This document shows, in pieces, positions 19,018-26,504 of a DNA stretch of 64,000 nucleotides. The stretch is taken from positions 62,001-126,000 of IMG/VR virus record IMGVR_UViG_3300037336_000025, one strand, 5' to 3'. A model generated the notes under the pieces. That model had not been told where the DNA came from and made no database searches. It was given only the letters and a program-made list of their open reading frames with translations. Both the position numbers and the translations under genes were made by a program. The DNA comes from a virus. Within the stretch, counting starts at the first letter, position 1. Each line of letters opens with the position of its first letter.

Positions 19018-19248
19018 ATGAGTACAGACAGTCATGATCGTATGATCCACGCTTTTCAGGAATACTTTAAGTATCAGGATCGCTTTGAACATCGAGGTTC
19101 AGATAGTGCTGGTGTTAGAGCACGATATTGGCTGAGTGAGATACGCAATGAGGCAAGTTTAAGGCGCACAGAAATACAGGCAAAAAGAGACGAACGTAAA
19201 GCAGCCAGGAAAGGCATGGTAGGAAGACCCCCTAAAATAAGTACTTGA
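19018..19248 (+). CDS. Small basic protein with AT-hook-like tail
   Basis: A 76-aa protein starting on the base after the gp46 stop, so it is translated with gp47/gp46. The first 45 residues are helical (HDRMIHAFQEYFKYQDRFEHR); the rest is strongly basic, ending in GRPPKIST. GRPPK resembles the core of an AT-hook, a minor-groove DNA-binding motif. Similar small genes follow gp46 in other marine T4-like phages, but I know of no assigned function. A role with the gp46/gp47 recombination complex is inference from position only. Confidence 0.7.
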   Translation: MSTDSHDRMIHAFQEYFKYQDRFEHRGSDSAGVRARYWLSEIRNEASLRRTEIQAKRDERKAARKGMVGRPPKIST

Positions 19249-19682
19249 TGACATGGTACTATAAGAAGAAAGAAATTACTGCAATCTCCGAAGATTATAT
19301 CGGTTTCGTATATCTTATTACCAATGTCATCTCTGGGCGCAAGTATATAGGCAAAAAACTAGCAAAGTTCGCAAAAACAACTTATAAAACAGTTACACTT
19401 AAGAACGGCACTAAGAAAAAAAAGAAAATTAGAGGCAAGATTGAAAGCGATTGGAAGGACTATTATGGTTCTAGCGATGCGCTTACAGCAGATATTAAGA
19501 CTTTAGGCAAAAATAACTTCACCAGAGAAATTCTATTTTACTGCAAAAACAAATCAGAATGCAGCTACATCGAGGCAAGAGAACAATTTAAACACAAAGT
19601 TCTAGAATCTACTGACTGGTACAACGGTCACATACAGGTTCGAGTTCACGGCTCACATATCCTCAAAAAACCCAAAATTTAA
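19248..19682 (+). CDS. GIY-YIG-type putative endonuclease
   Basis: A 144-aa protein. The ATG at 19248 overlaps the previous TGA (TGATG), better than the TTG one codon earlier. The N-terminus carries the family signature GFVYLITN...(R)KYIGKK, and a YIEAREQF segment near residue 107 supplies the Glu usually needed for metal binding. A very basic insert (LKNGTKKKKKIRGKIESDW) separates the two. GIY-YIG nucleases cut DNA in homing, repair or host-DNA breakdown; this small stand-alone form lacks the DNA-binding repeats (NUMOD) of typical homing enzymes. It is the last gene of the gp47-gp46 run, directly upstream of the structured-RNA interval. Confidence 0.75.
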   Translation: MTWYYKKKEITAISEDYIGFVYLITNVISGRKYIGKKLAKFAKTTYKTVTLKNGTKKKKKIRGKIESDWKDYYGSSDALTADIKTLGKNNFTREILFYCKNKSECSYIEAREQFKHKVLESTDWYNGHIQVRVHGSHILKKPKI

Positions 19683-19700
19683 GCAACACCATTGCCGCTA

Positions 19701-20216
19701 GGCACAGACAATTTCAACAAATCCAGGCATTTAATCACCAAAAAAGCCCGCACCGGCGACTATTACTGTGCCCTAAATCCGTTCTGATGTGTGACGGTAA
19801 GGAATCTCTACTTGGTGAAGAGGTTATAAATCACTATCCTTAACAGGACGACGATCGGATACGCCTACGTACAACCGGTTTGATTTATAAAGAGAATATT
19901 AAAAAGGCTAAAAGATGGGAGAGAGACCCACGATTACTATGTGCGATAGCGTGTGCATAGTAATTCGCCGTTATTATTAAGACGGAATGAGTAGGTACCG
20001 GATAACCGCCTACGCAAGCAGCAATGCTTATAGTTCTAACGCTACTGTGTACTGTGCAACTCGCATAATGCTAGATTTTCTTAGCCCGCAAGGGCTAAGT
20101 GTGACTGAACAATCTGCATAATACTTAATTGCATTAATAACATATCTCTTAAAATACTGTTAAATAAAAGAAGTGCTTTGAGCGTGAGCGAAAAAGCAAA
20201 TGAGCTTTAGCTCATT
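19701..20216 (+). ncRNA. Candidate large structured non-coding RNA
   Basis: The 596-nt interval 19683-20278 has no ORF. It holds many perfect or near-perfect stems: GGCACAG/CTGTGCC (19701-19707 with 19766-19772), TTATAAATCA/TGATTTATAA (19824-19833 with 19881-19890, enclosing TATCC/GGATA), an 11-bp stem with one bulge (19931-19941 with 19956-19967), CCGT/ACGG (19968-19971 with 19982-19985), GTAGG-CGG-ATAA-CCG-CCTAC (19991-20013), AAGCA-GCAA-TGCTT (20016-20029), CTTAGCCC-GCAA-GGGCTAAG (20080-20099) and AATGAGC-TTTA-GCTCATT (20199-20216). Two loops are GNRA type only when read on the plus strand, which fixes the orientation. Size and architecture resemble large phage RNAs such as GOLLD or ROOL, but no family was recognised. 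Ends are approximate; no terminator is visible. Confidence 0.6.
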
Positions 20217-20221
20217 ATTGT

Positions 20222-20229
20222 AATAAATA
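20222..20229 (+). promoter_or_regulatory. Late promoter (AATAAATA) for the 20279 gene
   Basis: AATAAATA lies 49 nt before the ATG at 20279, with TAGGA at 20264-20268 as ribosome site. A second box, GTTAAATA, is at 20159-20166. Both support late expression of the downstream gene. Confidence 0.55.
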
Positions 20230-20278
20230 AACTATAGATCTGAAAAAGATTATAACATATGCCTAGGAATGAATTAAA

Positions 20279-20836
20279 ATGCGACTAACTGAAATCTTAA
20301 CTGAATCACAAGAACTTGAAGAAGGACCGTTAGGTGCTATTGGTCGTGGACTAGCTAAGGGCATTGGCGGGGTTGCTAAAGGCGTTGGTATGATTGGCGG
20401 CATTGCAGGTGGCGTTAAGAAAGCGTACCAAAAAGGTAAAGCTACTTCTACTGCAACCATTGCAGGTGATGTTCCAGATGCAGAACAAGATCCAGCTGCA
20501 GAACAAGATCCAGCTGTGAAAAAAGCATATGACGATGAATATGCTAAAGTTACGGCTCCTAAGAAAGCAGCTCCTAAGAACGCAGCACCAATGGCAGCAG
20601 CATCTGGGTACAAACAAGCACAGCAGGCCATTGCCACTTTAAAGCCTAGCGAGAAACAGAAAATTCTTGCTATGCTACAAACTTCAATGACAGCGCCGGC
20701 TCCTGTACGCAAAAATCCAGTTAGAGTTACTGGCAGAGCAGCAGCTCAACCAGCTCAACCAGCTATGCAGACTCAAAGTAAAGTTAATAGCGGTAAAGTA
20801 GTTGCCGAAGGCTTTACATTGTTCCGTCAAAAGTAA
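20279..20836 (+). CDS. Putative capsid-targeted internal protein
   Basis: A 185-aa protein of unknown family. The N-terminus MRLTEILTESQELEEG resembles the T4 capsid-targeting sequence of internal proteins (MKTYQEFIAE, cut after the Glu by gp21): a short polar helix ending in L-T-E with a small residue next, fitting the L/I-x-E cleavage rule. Residues 17-45 are Gly-rich and amphipathic (GAIGRGLAKGIGGVAKGVG). Residues 65-185 are Lys/Ala/Pro/Gln-rich, with duplicated AEQDPA and AQP units, like a disordered basic DNA-associated protein. It has its own late promoter and terminator, as expected for a virion protein. I infer packaging in the head and possible injection with the DNA. An unrelated structural or lysis role is possible. 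Confidence 0.55.
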   Translation: MRLTEILTESQELEEGPLGAIGRGLAKGIGGVAKGVGMIGGIAGGVKKAYQKGKATSTATIAGDVPDAEQDPAAEQDPAVKKAYDDEYAKVTAPKKAAPKNAAPMAAASGYKQAQQAIATLKPSEKQKILAMLQTSMTAPAPVRKNPVRVTGRAAAQPAQPAMQTQSKVNSGKVVAEGFTLFRQK

Positions 20837-20852
20837 TATATACAGCCAACAA

Positions 20853-20878
20853 AAAGCCTGCTTTAAGCAGGCTTTTTT
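20853..20878. terminator. Bidirectional intrinsic terminator
   Basis: Stem AAGCCTGC/GCAGGCTT with loop TTTAA (20854-20874), then TTTT on the plus strand and a matching U-run (from AAAAA at 20851-20855) on the minus strand. It separates the convergent 20279 gene and the gp26-like operon, and can stop transcripts from both. Confidence 0.88.
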
Positions 20879-20882
20879 ATGA

Positions 20883-21113
20883 TTAAAAGAAAGGTAAGTT
20901 AGTTTTCTTTGTAGTCTCTAAGTTTTCTTTAATAATCTCAGCAACAATTTCTCTTTCATCATGACTTAGATTCATGCCTTCACTATAAGAAAGACCTCTC
21001 ATGTACCAACACATTTTGAGAACGTCTTTCTTGATTCCCTTAACCTCAGACTCCATCCGTTTGGCTATCTGTAAAATCTCCGGCAAAGGGCTGTTTAAGA
21101 TTTTACTGCGAAA
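20883..21113 (-). CDS. -1 frame extension of the gp26-like gene (tail-assembly chaperone second domain candidate)
   Basis: This frame encodes 76 residues after the slip site and continues from the gp26-like gene without a stop. It contains KDVLKMCWYMRGLSYSEGM and SHDEREIVAEIIKE and ends TNLPFF. Read independently it has no credible start: a TTG at 21086 has no SD sequence and the first ATG (21056) gives only 57 aa. With the slippery sequence and stem-loop at 21071-21119 it is best read as the tail of a 359-aa fusion (283 + 76 residues). In marine relatives a similar small gene after gp26 is, as far as I recall, labelled gp51 (hub assembly); I cannot confirm homology to T4 gp51 (249 aa). Confidence 0.7.
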   Translation of the reverse strand, partial: FRSKILNSPLPEILQIAKRMESEVKGIKKDVLKMCWYMRGLSYSEGMNLSHDEREIVAEIIKENLETTKKTNLPFF

Positions 21114-21119
21114 AAATTT
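21071..21119 (-). promoter_or_regulatory. Programmed -1 ribosomal frameshift signal
   Basis: Read on the minus strand in the gp26-like frame, codons TCA AAT TTT TTC contain A_AAT_TTT and also T_TTT_TTC, both of the X_XXY_YYZ slippery type (21110-21119). Six bases after A_AAT_TTT a perfect 9-bp stem begins, GTAAAATCT (21106-21098) with AGATTTTAC (21079-21071), with an 18-nt loop that contains the 0-frame TAA (21097-21095). Slippage by -1 leads straight into the 20883 frame. Confidence 0.75.
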
Positions 21120-21961
21120 GATTGGTCCATTGTCACAGGTAGTAAGAACTCCTTATGACAGTCTCCGCATTGGACATCTTTTGCTTTAAACTCTATAGTA
21201 TCTTTAATTTTAGTAATGTGTGTTTGGATAGCTTCAAATACATCTTTAGATGAATTATTAATAAAGTCTTTGATCTGAACTTTATCGTCAGTGGATCCGT
21301 CTGGAGTTTCAATATGTGTAATGCAATCTGCAATAATATCAACTGTGAGTTCAGTTAGTCTAACAAAACTTTCACCAAACTTTTCTAACTTTAGTTCATC
21401 GCTGATTTCTTCATTATTGATAATACTAAAAATCTTCTGTTGCTCTAGTGTTTTAATTGATGCTTTTGTAACTTCTTTATAGTTGTAAGGTCTCACATGC
21501 ACGTTTAGCGGCCCAGCTTCTACAATTGAATTGTAAGTAAATTGGCTAAAGATACCAATCCAGTCTGACAGGTTGATATCGTAGGTATTTTCTTCTTTGC
21601 AATGTGGACAGTCTACTCTAACTTCCATGTTTTCGCCGTAGGTAGCGATGCGGATAGCAATGAGTGCAAAGTCTAGATCAATACTGGGCATTGCCCAGGG
21701 ATCTAAAATAGCAGGAATACAACTTTTAATAACTTCAACTGTACTTTGCCCGCTTAACAGTGCATCAGGAGTTTTAAACATTAACTCGTCTTTGGCAGTC
21801 ATTGAGTATACAGGATATTCTTCGTTTGCACTAACGTCTAATGCACCTGGGGGATAGAATCGACCTTGACTAGGCAATCTCACATAGATTTTAGGCTGTC
21901 TATACCAATTAGCCAAAGGATTTAATTTTGGCGTTTGCGGTATATTTACATTTTGATTCAT
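21095..21961 (-). CDS. 26: gp26-like T4 baseplate/tail-assembly protein, zinc-binding
   Basis: A 288-aa protein. I chose the ATG at 21961 (MNQNVNIPQTPKL) because GGAG stands 8 nt before it; the longer frame to 22045 would cross the late promoter and the start of the divergent gene. The segment YPVYSMTAKDELMFKTPDALL and the following STVEVIKSCIPAI are typical of the T4_baseplate family that includes gp26. Two CxxC pairs (C118/C121 and C265/C268) probably bind one zinc. In T4 gp26 is counted among hub-assembly factors. Here the end of the gene carries a frameshift signal and the divergent neighbour is the tape-measure candidate, so I suspect a chaperone role in tail assembly. Confidence 0.72.
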   Translation of the reverse strand: MNQNVNIPQTPKLNPLANWYRQPKIYVRLPSQGRFYPPGALDVSANEEYPVYSMTAKDELMFKTPDALLSGQSTVEVIKSCIPAILDPWAMPSIDLDFALIAIRIATYGENMEVRVDCPHCKEENTYDINLSDWIGIFSQFTYNSIVEAGPLNVHVRPYNYKEVTKASIKTLEQQKIFSIINNEEISDELKLEKFGESFVRLTELTVDIIADCITHIETPDGSTDDKVQIKDFINNSSKDVFEAIQTHITKIKDTIEFKAKDVQCGDCHKEFLLPVTMDQSNFFAVKS

Positions 21962-21971
21962 ATTTTTCTCC

Positions 21972-21979
21972 GATAAATA
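21972..21979 (+). promoter_or_regulatory. Late promoter (GATAAATA) for the tape-measure gene
   Basis: GATAAATA lies 50 nt before the ATG at 22030. AGGA at 22016-22019 is the likely ribosome site. It sits inside the untranslated leader of the divergent minus gene. Confidence 0.65.
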
Positions 21980-21994
21980 CAATAGTGTTATAAC

Positions 21995-22002
21995 GTATTT
22001 AT
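21995..22002 (-). promoter_or_regulatory. Late promoter (ATAAATAC) for the gp26-like operon
   Basis: The plus strand GTATTTAT is ATAAATAC on the minus strand, 34 nt before the ATG at 21961. It faces away from the plus-strand box at 21972-21979; the two boxes are separated by 15 nt. Confidence 0.65.
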
Positions 22003-22029
22003 GTACGCAGTTTACCAGGAATTTATTTA

Positions 22030-24528
22030 ATGGCATCAGTAACAATTGATATACCAGGCATAGGAAATGTAGAAGCTAAGAATGCAGCGTCTGAAGCCAC
22101 CTTACGAGAGTTAGTCAGTGCTATTAAGGGAATGAAAGGTGGAAAAGGTAATAAAGACGACGAAAAGAATCAGAGAGATCGAAATAAAAATCAGAAAGAA
22201 GATAACGGTAACCGGAAAGCTAGCACTGATCATTTTAAAAGACTAACAGTTGGTATCAGTAGCGTTGTTGGAGGGTTCTTTACTCTAGGTAATAAACTAA
22301 CCAGCACTGTTAGCCAGTTCGCTCAGTTAGATGGTTCAATTACAGATGCAGCTGATATATTTAAACAGTTACCAATTGTGGGCGGCCTAGTAGGTGGAGC
22401 ATTTGGAGCAGTTGCTGGCGCAGCTGATAGAGTTACTAAATCATTTGTAAATGCCGCAGGCGGCGGAGCAAGTTTCGGTGGAAGCATGGCTAGTTTCTCT
22501 GCATCAGCATCTCAAGCTGGCATGAACATGGCAGAATTTGGATCATTAATTAAAAATAACGGCGCTGGCTTGATGGCCTTTGGTACAACTACCGAAGATG
22601 GTGCTAAAAACTTTGCACAAGTTTCAAAATCAGTACGGTCAACTAGTTCAGAGTTATATGCACTAGGTATGAGTAGTCAAGAAATTAATGGCGGTCTTAT
22701 TCGATATGGTGCGTTATTAAGAAGTCAAGGGTTGTCTGGCGGTAAGACTAATGCTCAACTAGCACAAGGTGCAAGGACATATCTAAAAGAGATGGACGGC
22801 CTTGCAAAGATTACCGGCGAAGAACGTTCTGCTAAAGAAGCACAAGCAGCAACACTGGCTAAAGATGCACAGTTCCAAGCAGCAATGGCTGGACAAAACG
22901 AAGAAGTACAAAAGTCTTTTAGAAATACTGTTCTCGGATTGCCAGAACCGTTGCAGAACTTTACCAAAGATATGTTGGCCAACGGTACAGCAACTACTGA
23001 AGAGAATCAAAAGTTGTTAGCGCAATTGCCTCAGTCGGCGGCTATGTTAACTACTATGCAACAGAAGATGCAGCGTGGTGAAGCGGTTACTGATGCAGAA
23101 CGTAACGCTCTTAACAATAAAATGAAGGAAGAGGGTGCAAAGAATCTAAAAAATATTAAAAGTGCAGCAGCAGCCGATGCTAGTCTTGCAGGAACCACTA
23201 ATGCACTGGCAGCCACTTACCAAATTGCCACAGACGGTGTGAAGAAAGCAGGGGAACAACAGGGCGAAGCTGCAAAGAACACTGACAAGATGAATGAGAA
23301 GATGCAAAAGTTTCAGCAAAGTCTTGCAGAAATTGGAAACGCTTTTTCAATGGCATTAGCTGGAAGTGGTATGCTTGATGTATTAATGGGAGCATTTAAA
23401 ATTGTTGCCGATCTAGTAACAACTTATGTGTTACCTGCCTTTATGATTTTTAGCGATATTATTACACAAGTTGGTATGTATCTTGTAACAAATTTAAAAC
23501 CAATATTTGAAAGTATTGGAAACTTTATTAGAGATAGCCTGTACCCAGCTTTCCTAACTTTGGCAGCATTTGTGTTGGTAGATATTGTTCCAGTACTGCA
23601 AACAATGGCCACAGTAATATCCGAATATGTTACTCCGGTGTTATCTGTTATAGGTCAAGTATTTCAATCAGTTGCATCTTTCATTGCTGATAATTTTATG
23701 CCTATAATGTACGGTCTAGGTGCAGGGCTTGCAACATTAACTACTTTATATCTAATTAAAAACGGAGTATTACTAGCTGCAATTGTTGCGCAAAGCGCAT
23801 TAACTTTAGCAATGGCACTATTAACTAGTCCGATATTCTTACTTATTGCAGGCGTTGTTACATTAGTTGCTATTTTTAAATCATTATATGATAGTGGTTA
23901 CACATTTAGCTCTGCACTTGACATGATTGTTGACAATATTTTAAATTTAATAAACAAGATTACGTTTGGCTCAACAGGAATTAGTGACGATGAGCTCAAA
24001 TCTAGAAATGATAAACGAGATCTAGAAAAAGAAAAGATAGCAGCTGAGCGCGATGTTGATAGCAATAAAACTGCCAGAGCAGAAAAAGCTGCTGAAATTG
24101 ATAAAAAATTAATTACTTTAAAAGACAAACACGTTAAGAAATTAGGTGTTGAAAACGATAAAACAGAAGCAGCACAATCAAAGACTAATTTTAATACAAG
24201 CAACAGTTTAGATTTGTTAAAATCCGAAGTAGCAATTGCCGGAGGTCCAAAATCAGGCGGTATGGCCACAGCTGAAACCGGAAAGAGAGATATTGAAACT
24301 AAAAAAGAAGCTGAAGTTAAAGCCAAAGCAGACGAAGAAGAGATGAAGAAATCAGGAGGTGCCGCTACTGCTACTGCACCTACTCAAGAATCAGCAGAAT
24401 CATTACTTGCTAGCTTAAATACTAAGTTGGAGCAGTTAATAAAAGTAAATATGAACATGAAAGATGTTCAAGATAGACAGCTTACAGTGCAGCAAGGATT
24501 GAGCGGTGACTTATTTGCCAGCGTCTAA
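22030..24528 (+). CDS. Probable tail tape-measure protein
   Basis: An 832-aa protein with the usual tape-measure composition: Ala/Gly/Lys-rich helices with a hydrophobic middle. Residues 30-70 are highly charged (Lys/Asp/Asn/Arg-rich). Residues 110-340 are Ala/Gly/Ser-rich helical stretches, and residues about 430-650 hold several long hydrophobic segments (TLYLIKNGVLLAAIVAQSAL, then FLLIAGVVTLVAIF), as in tape measures that enter the host membrane. Residues 655-790 are predicted coiled coil (Glu/Lys/Ala-rich). Length suits a myovirus tail a little longer than T4 (gp29, 590 aa). It stands next to the gp26-like gene and before gp20. I do not recognise it as gp29 by sequence. Confidence 0.65.
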   Translation: MASVTIDIPGIGNVEAKNAASEATLRELVSAIKGMKGGKGNKDDEKNQRDRNKNQKEDNGNRKASTDHFKRLTVGISSVVGGFFTLGNKLTSTVSQFAQLDGSITDAADIFKQLPIVGGLVGGAFGAVAGAADRVTKSFVNAAGGGASFGGSMASFSASASQAGMNMAEFGSLIKNNGAGLMAFGTTTEDGAKNFAQVSKSVRSTSSELYALGMSSQEINGGLIRYGALLRSQGLSGGKTNAQLAQGARTYLKEMDGLAKITGEERSAKEAQAATLAKDAQFQAAMAGQNEEVQKSFRNTVLGLPEPLQNFTKDMLANGTATTEENQKLLAQLPQSAAMLTTMQQKMQRGEAVTDAERNALNNKMKEEGAKNLKNIKSAAAADASLAGTTNALAATYQIATDGVKKAGEQQGEAAKNTDKMNEKMQKFQQSLAEIGNAFSMALAGSGMLDVLMGAFKIVADLVTTYVLPAFMIFSDIITQVGMYLVTNLKPIFESIGNFIRDSLYPAFLTLAAFVLVDIVPVLQTMATVISEYVTPVLSVIGQVFQSVASFIADNFMPIMYGLGAGLATLTTLYLIKNGVLLAAIVAQSALTLAMALLTSPIFLLIAGVVTLVAIFKSLYDSGYTFSSALDMIVDNILNLINKITFGSTGISDDELKSRNDKRDLEKEKIAAERDVDSNKTARAEKAAEIDKKLITLKDKHVKKLGVENDKTEAAQSKTNFNTSNSLDLLKSEVAIAGGPKSGGMATAETGKRDIETKKEAEVKAKADEEEMKKSGGAATATAPTQESAESLLASLNTKLEQLIKVNMNMKDVQDRQLTVQQGLSGDLFASV

Positions 24529-24543
24529 TAATAGGATAATATA

Positions 24544-26247
24544 ATGAGTTGGAAAAAATACTTCACCCCAGTAGACACATCGAATCAATCAGGATCAATG
24601 AGTCCATTGGGCGGCCAAGGGCGGCCCGGGCCAGCTCGTACTAATTACTCAAGCTACTTGCCAGATGTATACGCAGGTAGTCCGAACCGTATTGAAAAGT
24701 ATATTCAATACGACACAATGGATATGGACAGTGAAGTTAACGCTGCATTAGATATCCTTGCTGAATTTTGTACACAGCGCGATAAAGAAAACGAAACACC
24801 GTTTAGTACACACTTCCGCGGCAAGCCAACTAGCACTGAAGTTAAACTAATTAAAGACAGCCTGCAGAAGTGGGTCAAGCAACAACAATTTGAAACACGT
24901 ATATTCCGCATTGTGCGTAATGCATTCAAATACGGCGACTGTTTCTTTGTACGTGATCCTGAAACTAAAAAATGGCTATTTGTTGATGCTGCTAAAGTAA
25001 GCAAAATTATTGTAAACGAAAGCGAAGGTAAAGTTCCTGAGCAGTATGTTATTAAAGATATGAACTTCAACTTTGCAAATCTAGTTGCAGTTACTCCACA
25101 CGGAACATCTAACACTAGCCCTAGCGGTACAAGCTCTTACACCACAGGTGGCGGATTTGGACGCGGTATGGTTGGTGATATGGGACAGTCTCCTGGTACA
25201 CGTTTTCAAAATGCTTCAAACGAATTTTGCGTTGATGCAAAAGATGTTGTGCATATTTCATTAAGTGAAGGACTAGATAGAAACTATCCTTTCGGCAATA
25301 GCTTGCTAGAATCAGTATTCAAAGTTTACAAGCAAAAAGAATTGCTGGAAGATGCAATTATTATCTATCGTATTCAACGTGCGCCTGAACGTAGGATTTT
25401 CTATGTTGACGTGGGTAATATGCCAGCACACATGGCCATGAGCTTTGTTGAACGTGTTAAAAACGAAATACAGCAGCGCCGCATTCCTAGTGCTAGTGGC
25501 GGCGGTTCAAACATTGTTGACTCAAGTTATAATCCATTAAGCACTAACGAAGATTATTTCTTTCCGCAGACAGCAGAAGGTCGCGGATCAAAAGTAGAAA
25601 CGTTACCAGGCGGTACTAACCTAGGTGAAATTACTGACTTACGCTTCTTTACTAACAAGTTATTCCGTGCGTTGAGAATTCCCAGTGCTTACTTGCCAAC
25701 AGGTGTTGAAGAATCAAGTAACTCAGTTGCCGATGGCAAAGTTGGCACAGCATACATTCAAGAACTACGATTTAACAAGTACTGCGAACGGTTGCAGGCA
25801 ATGGTTGTCGAAACATTCGACTTAGAATTTAAGTTATGGATGCAGCACCAAGGCATCAATATTGATTCAAGTTTGTTTGACTTAAGATTTAATCCTCCGC
25901 AAAACTTTGCTGCTTACCGTCAAGCAGAACTTGATACTACTCGTGTTGGAGTGTTTGCGCAGGTGCAAGAAATTCCACATATGAGCAAACGTTTTGCTAT
26001 GAAACGATATCTTGGTCTTACTCAGGAAGAGATTGTAGAAAACGAAACATTATGGCGCGAAGAAAACGGCAACAAGCTAAAAGCATCTACAGATGCAGCA
26101 AGCGAGATGCGATCAGCAGGTATTACTCCAAGCGGTATGTCAGCTGATTTAGGCGGCCAAGATGAAACAGCTCCTGATGATATGGCAGCAGCAGCCGAAG
26201 CAGGCGCAGCAGCCCAGGCACCTGCAGAAGAACCTCCAGCAGTATAA
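24544..26247 (+). CDS. 20: Portal vertex protein gp20
   Basis: A 567-aa portal protein (T4 gp20, 524 aa), which forms the dodecameric gate for DNA packaging and starts prohead assembly. Marine gp20 hallmarks are easy to see: LPDVYAGSPNRIEKYIQYD, EVNAALDILAEFCTQ, NAFKYGDCFFVRD, the RIQRAPERRIFYVDVG-NMP segment, and the highly conserved NEDYFFPQ...GRGSKVETLPGG region used for PCR surveys of T4-like phages. The C-terminus is Ala/Glu/Pro-rich, acidic and disordered. ATG start 15 nt after the tape-measure stop, with AGGA upstream; it opens the head operon and has no late box of its own. Confidence 0.96.
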   Translation: MSWKKYFTPVDTSNQSGSMSPLGGQGRPGPARTNYSSYLPDVYAGSPNRIEKYIQYDTMDMDSEVNAALDILAEFCTQRDKENETPFSTHFRGKPTSTEVKLIKDSLQKWVKQQQFETRIFRIVRNAFKYGDCFFVRDPETKKWLFVDAAKVSKIIVNESEGKVPEQYVIKDMNFNFANLVAVTPHGTSNTSPSGTSSYTTGGGFGRGMVGDMGQSPGTRFQNASNEFCVDAKDVVHISLSEGLDRNYPFGNSLLESVFKVYKQKELLEDAIIIYRIQRAPERRIFYVDVGNMPAHMAMSFVERVKNEIQQRRIPSASGGGSNIVDSSYNPLSTNEDYFFPQTAEGRGSKVETLPGGTNLGEITDLRFFTNKLFRALRIPSAYLPTGVEESSNSVADGKVGTAYIQELRFNKYCERLQAMVVETFDLEFKLWMQHQGINIDSSLFDLRFNPPQNFAAYRQAELDTTRVGVFAQVQEIPHMSKRFAMKRYLGLTQEEIVENETLWREENGNKLKASTDAASEMRSAGITPSGMSADLGGQDETAPDDMAAAAEAGAAAQAPAEEPPAV

Positions 26248-26250
26248 GAC

Positions 26251-26256
26251 TAAATA
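26251..26256 (+). promoter_or_regulatory. Candidate late promoter box (TAAATA) after gp20
   Basis: TAAATA ends only 5 nt before the ATG at 26262. A transcript from it would start at or past that ATG, so it either makes a leaderless mRNA or serves genes further down. Confidence 0.4.
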
Positions 26257-26261
26257 CAAGT

Positions 26262-26504
26262 ATGCTCCTATTAGAATTTTTTTATTTCAACAACGAAAAT
26301 AACGACTTTGCTAACGATCGTAGATACGATAACAGTAAAGACAGTTCAGTTGTGAAAAAAAGCGACACTCGCAAGATTCGCTTAACACTAAGACAGATAA
26401 ATCAGCTTAGGTTACAATCTGAAGCGCACCAAGCAGAAGAAAATTCAGAGCAAGGGTTTATCCAACAGATGTATGGTATCCCAGTTGAAGCAGCAGCCGA
26501 ATAA
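26262..26504 (+). CDS. Small basic protein between gp20 and gp21
   Basis: An 80-aa protein in the place T4 gives to prohead core proteins gp67/gp68. Only the second half looks folded or conserved: DTRKIRLTLRQINQLRLQSEAHQ and IQQMYG. The first 28 residues (Phe/Asn/Asp-rich) have no similar feature and no SD precedes the ATG; a GTG at 26352 would give a protein of about 50 residues starting just before that block. The true start is uncertain. The gene overlaps the next one by 32 nt in another frame. Function unknown; a small core or scaffold component is inferred from position only. Confidence 0.55.
   Translation: MLLLEFFYFNNENNDFANDRRYDNSKDSSVVKKSDTRKIRLTLRQINQLRLQSEAHQAEENSEQGFIQQMYGIPVEAAAE

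Noticed and set aside
19683-20278. Group I intron
   Set aside because: No core P/Q/R/S motifs recognised and no split exons on either side, although a GIY-YIG gene is adjacent.
20883-21086. Independent gene started by TTG at 21086
   Set aside because: No SD; the frameshift signal explains expression better.
21095-22045. Longer N-terminus for the gp26-like gene
   Set aside because: Crosses both late promoter boxes and the divergent gene start; the ATG at 21961 has a good SD.
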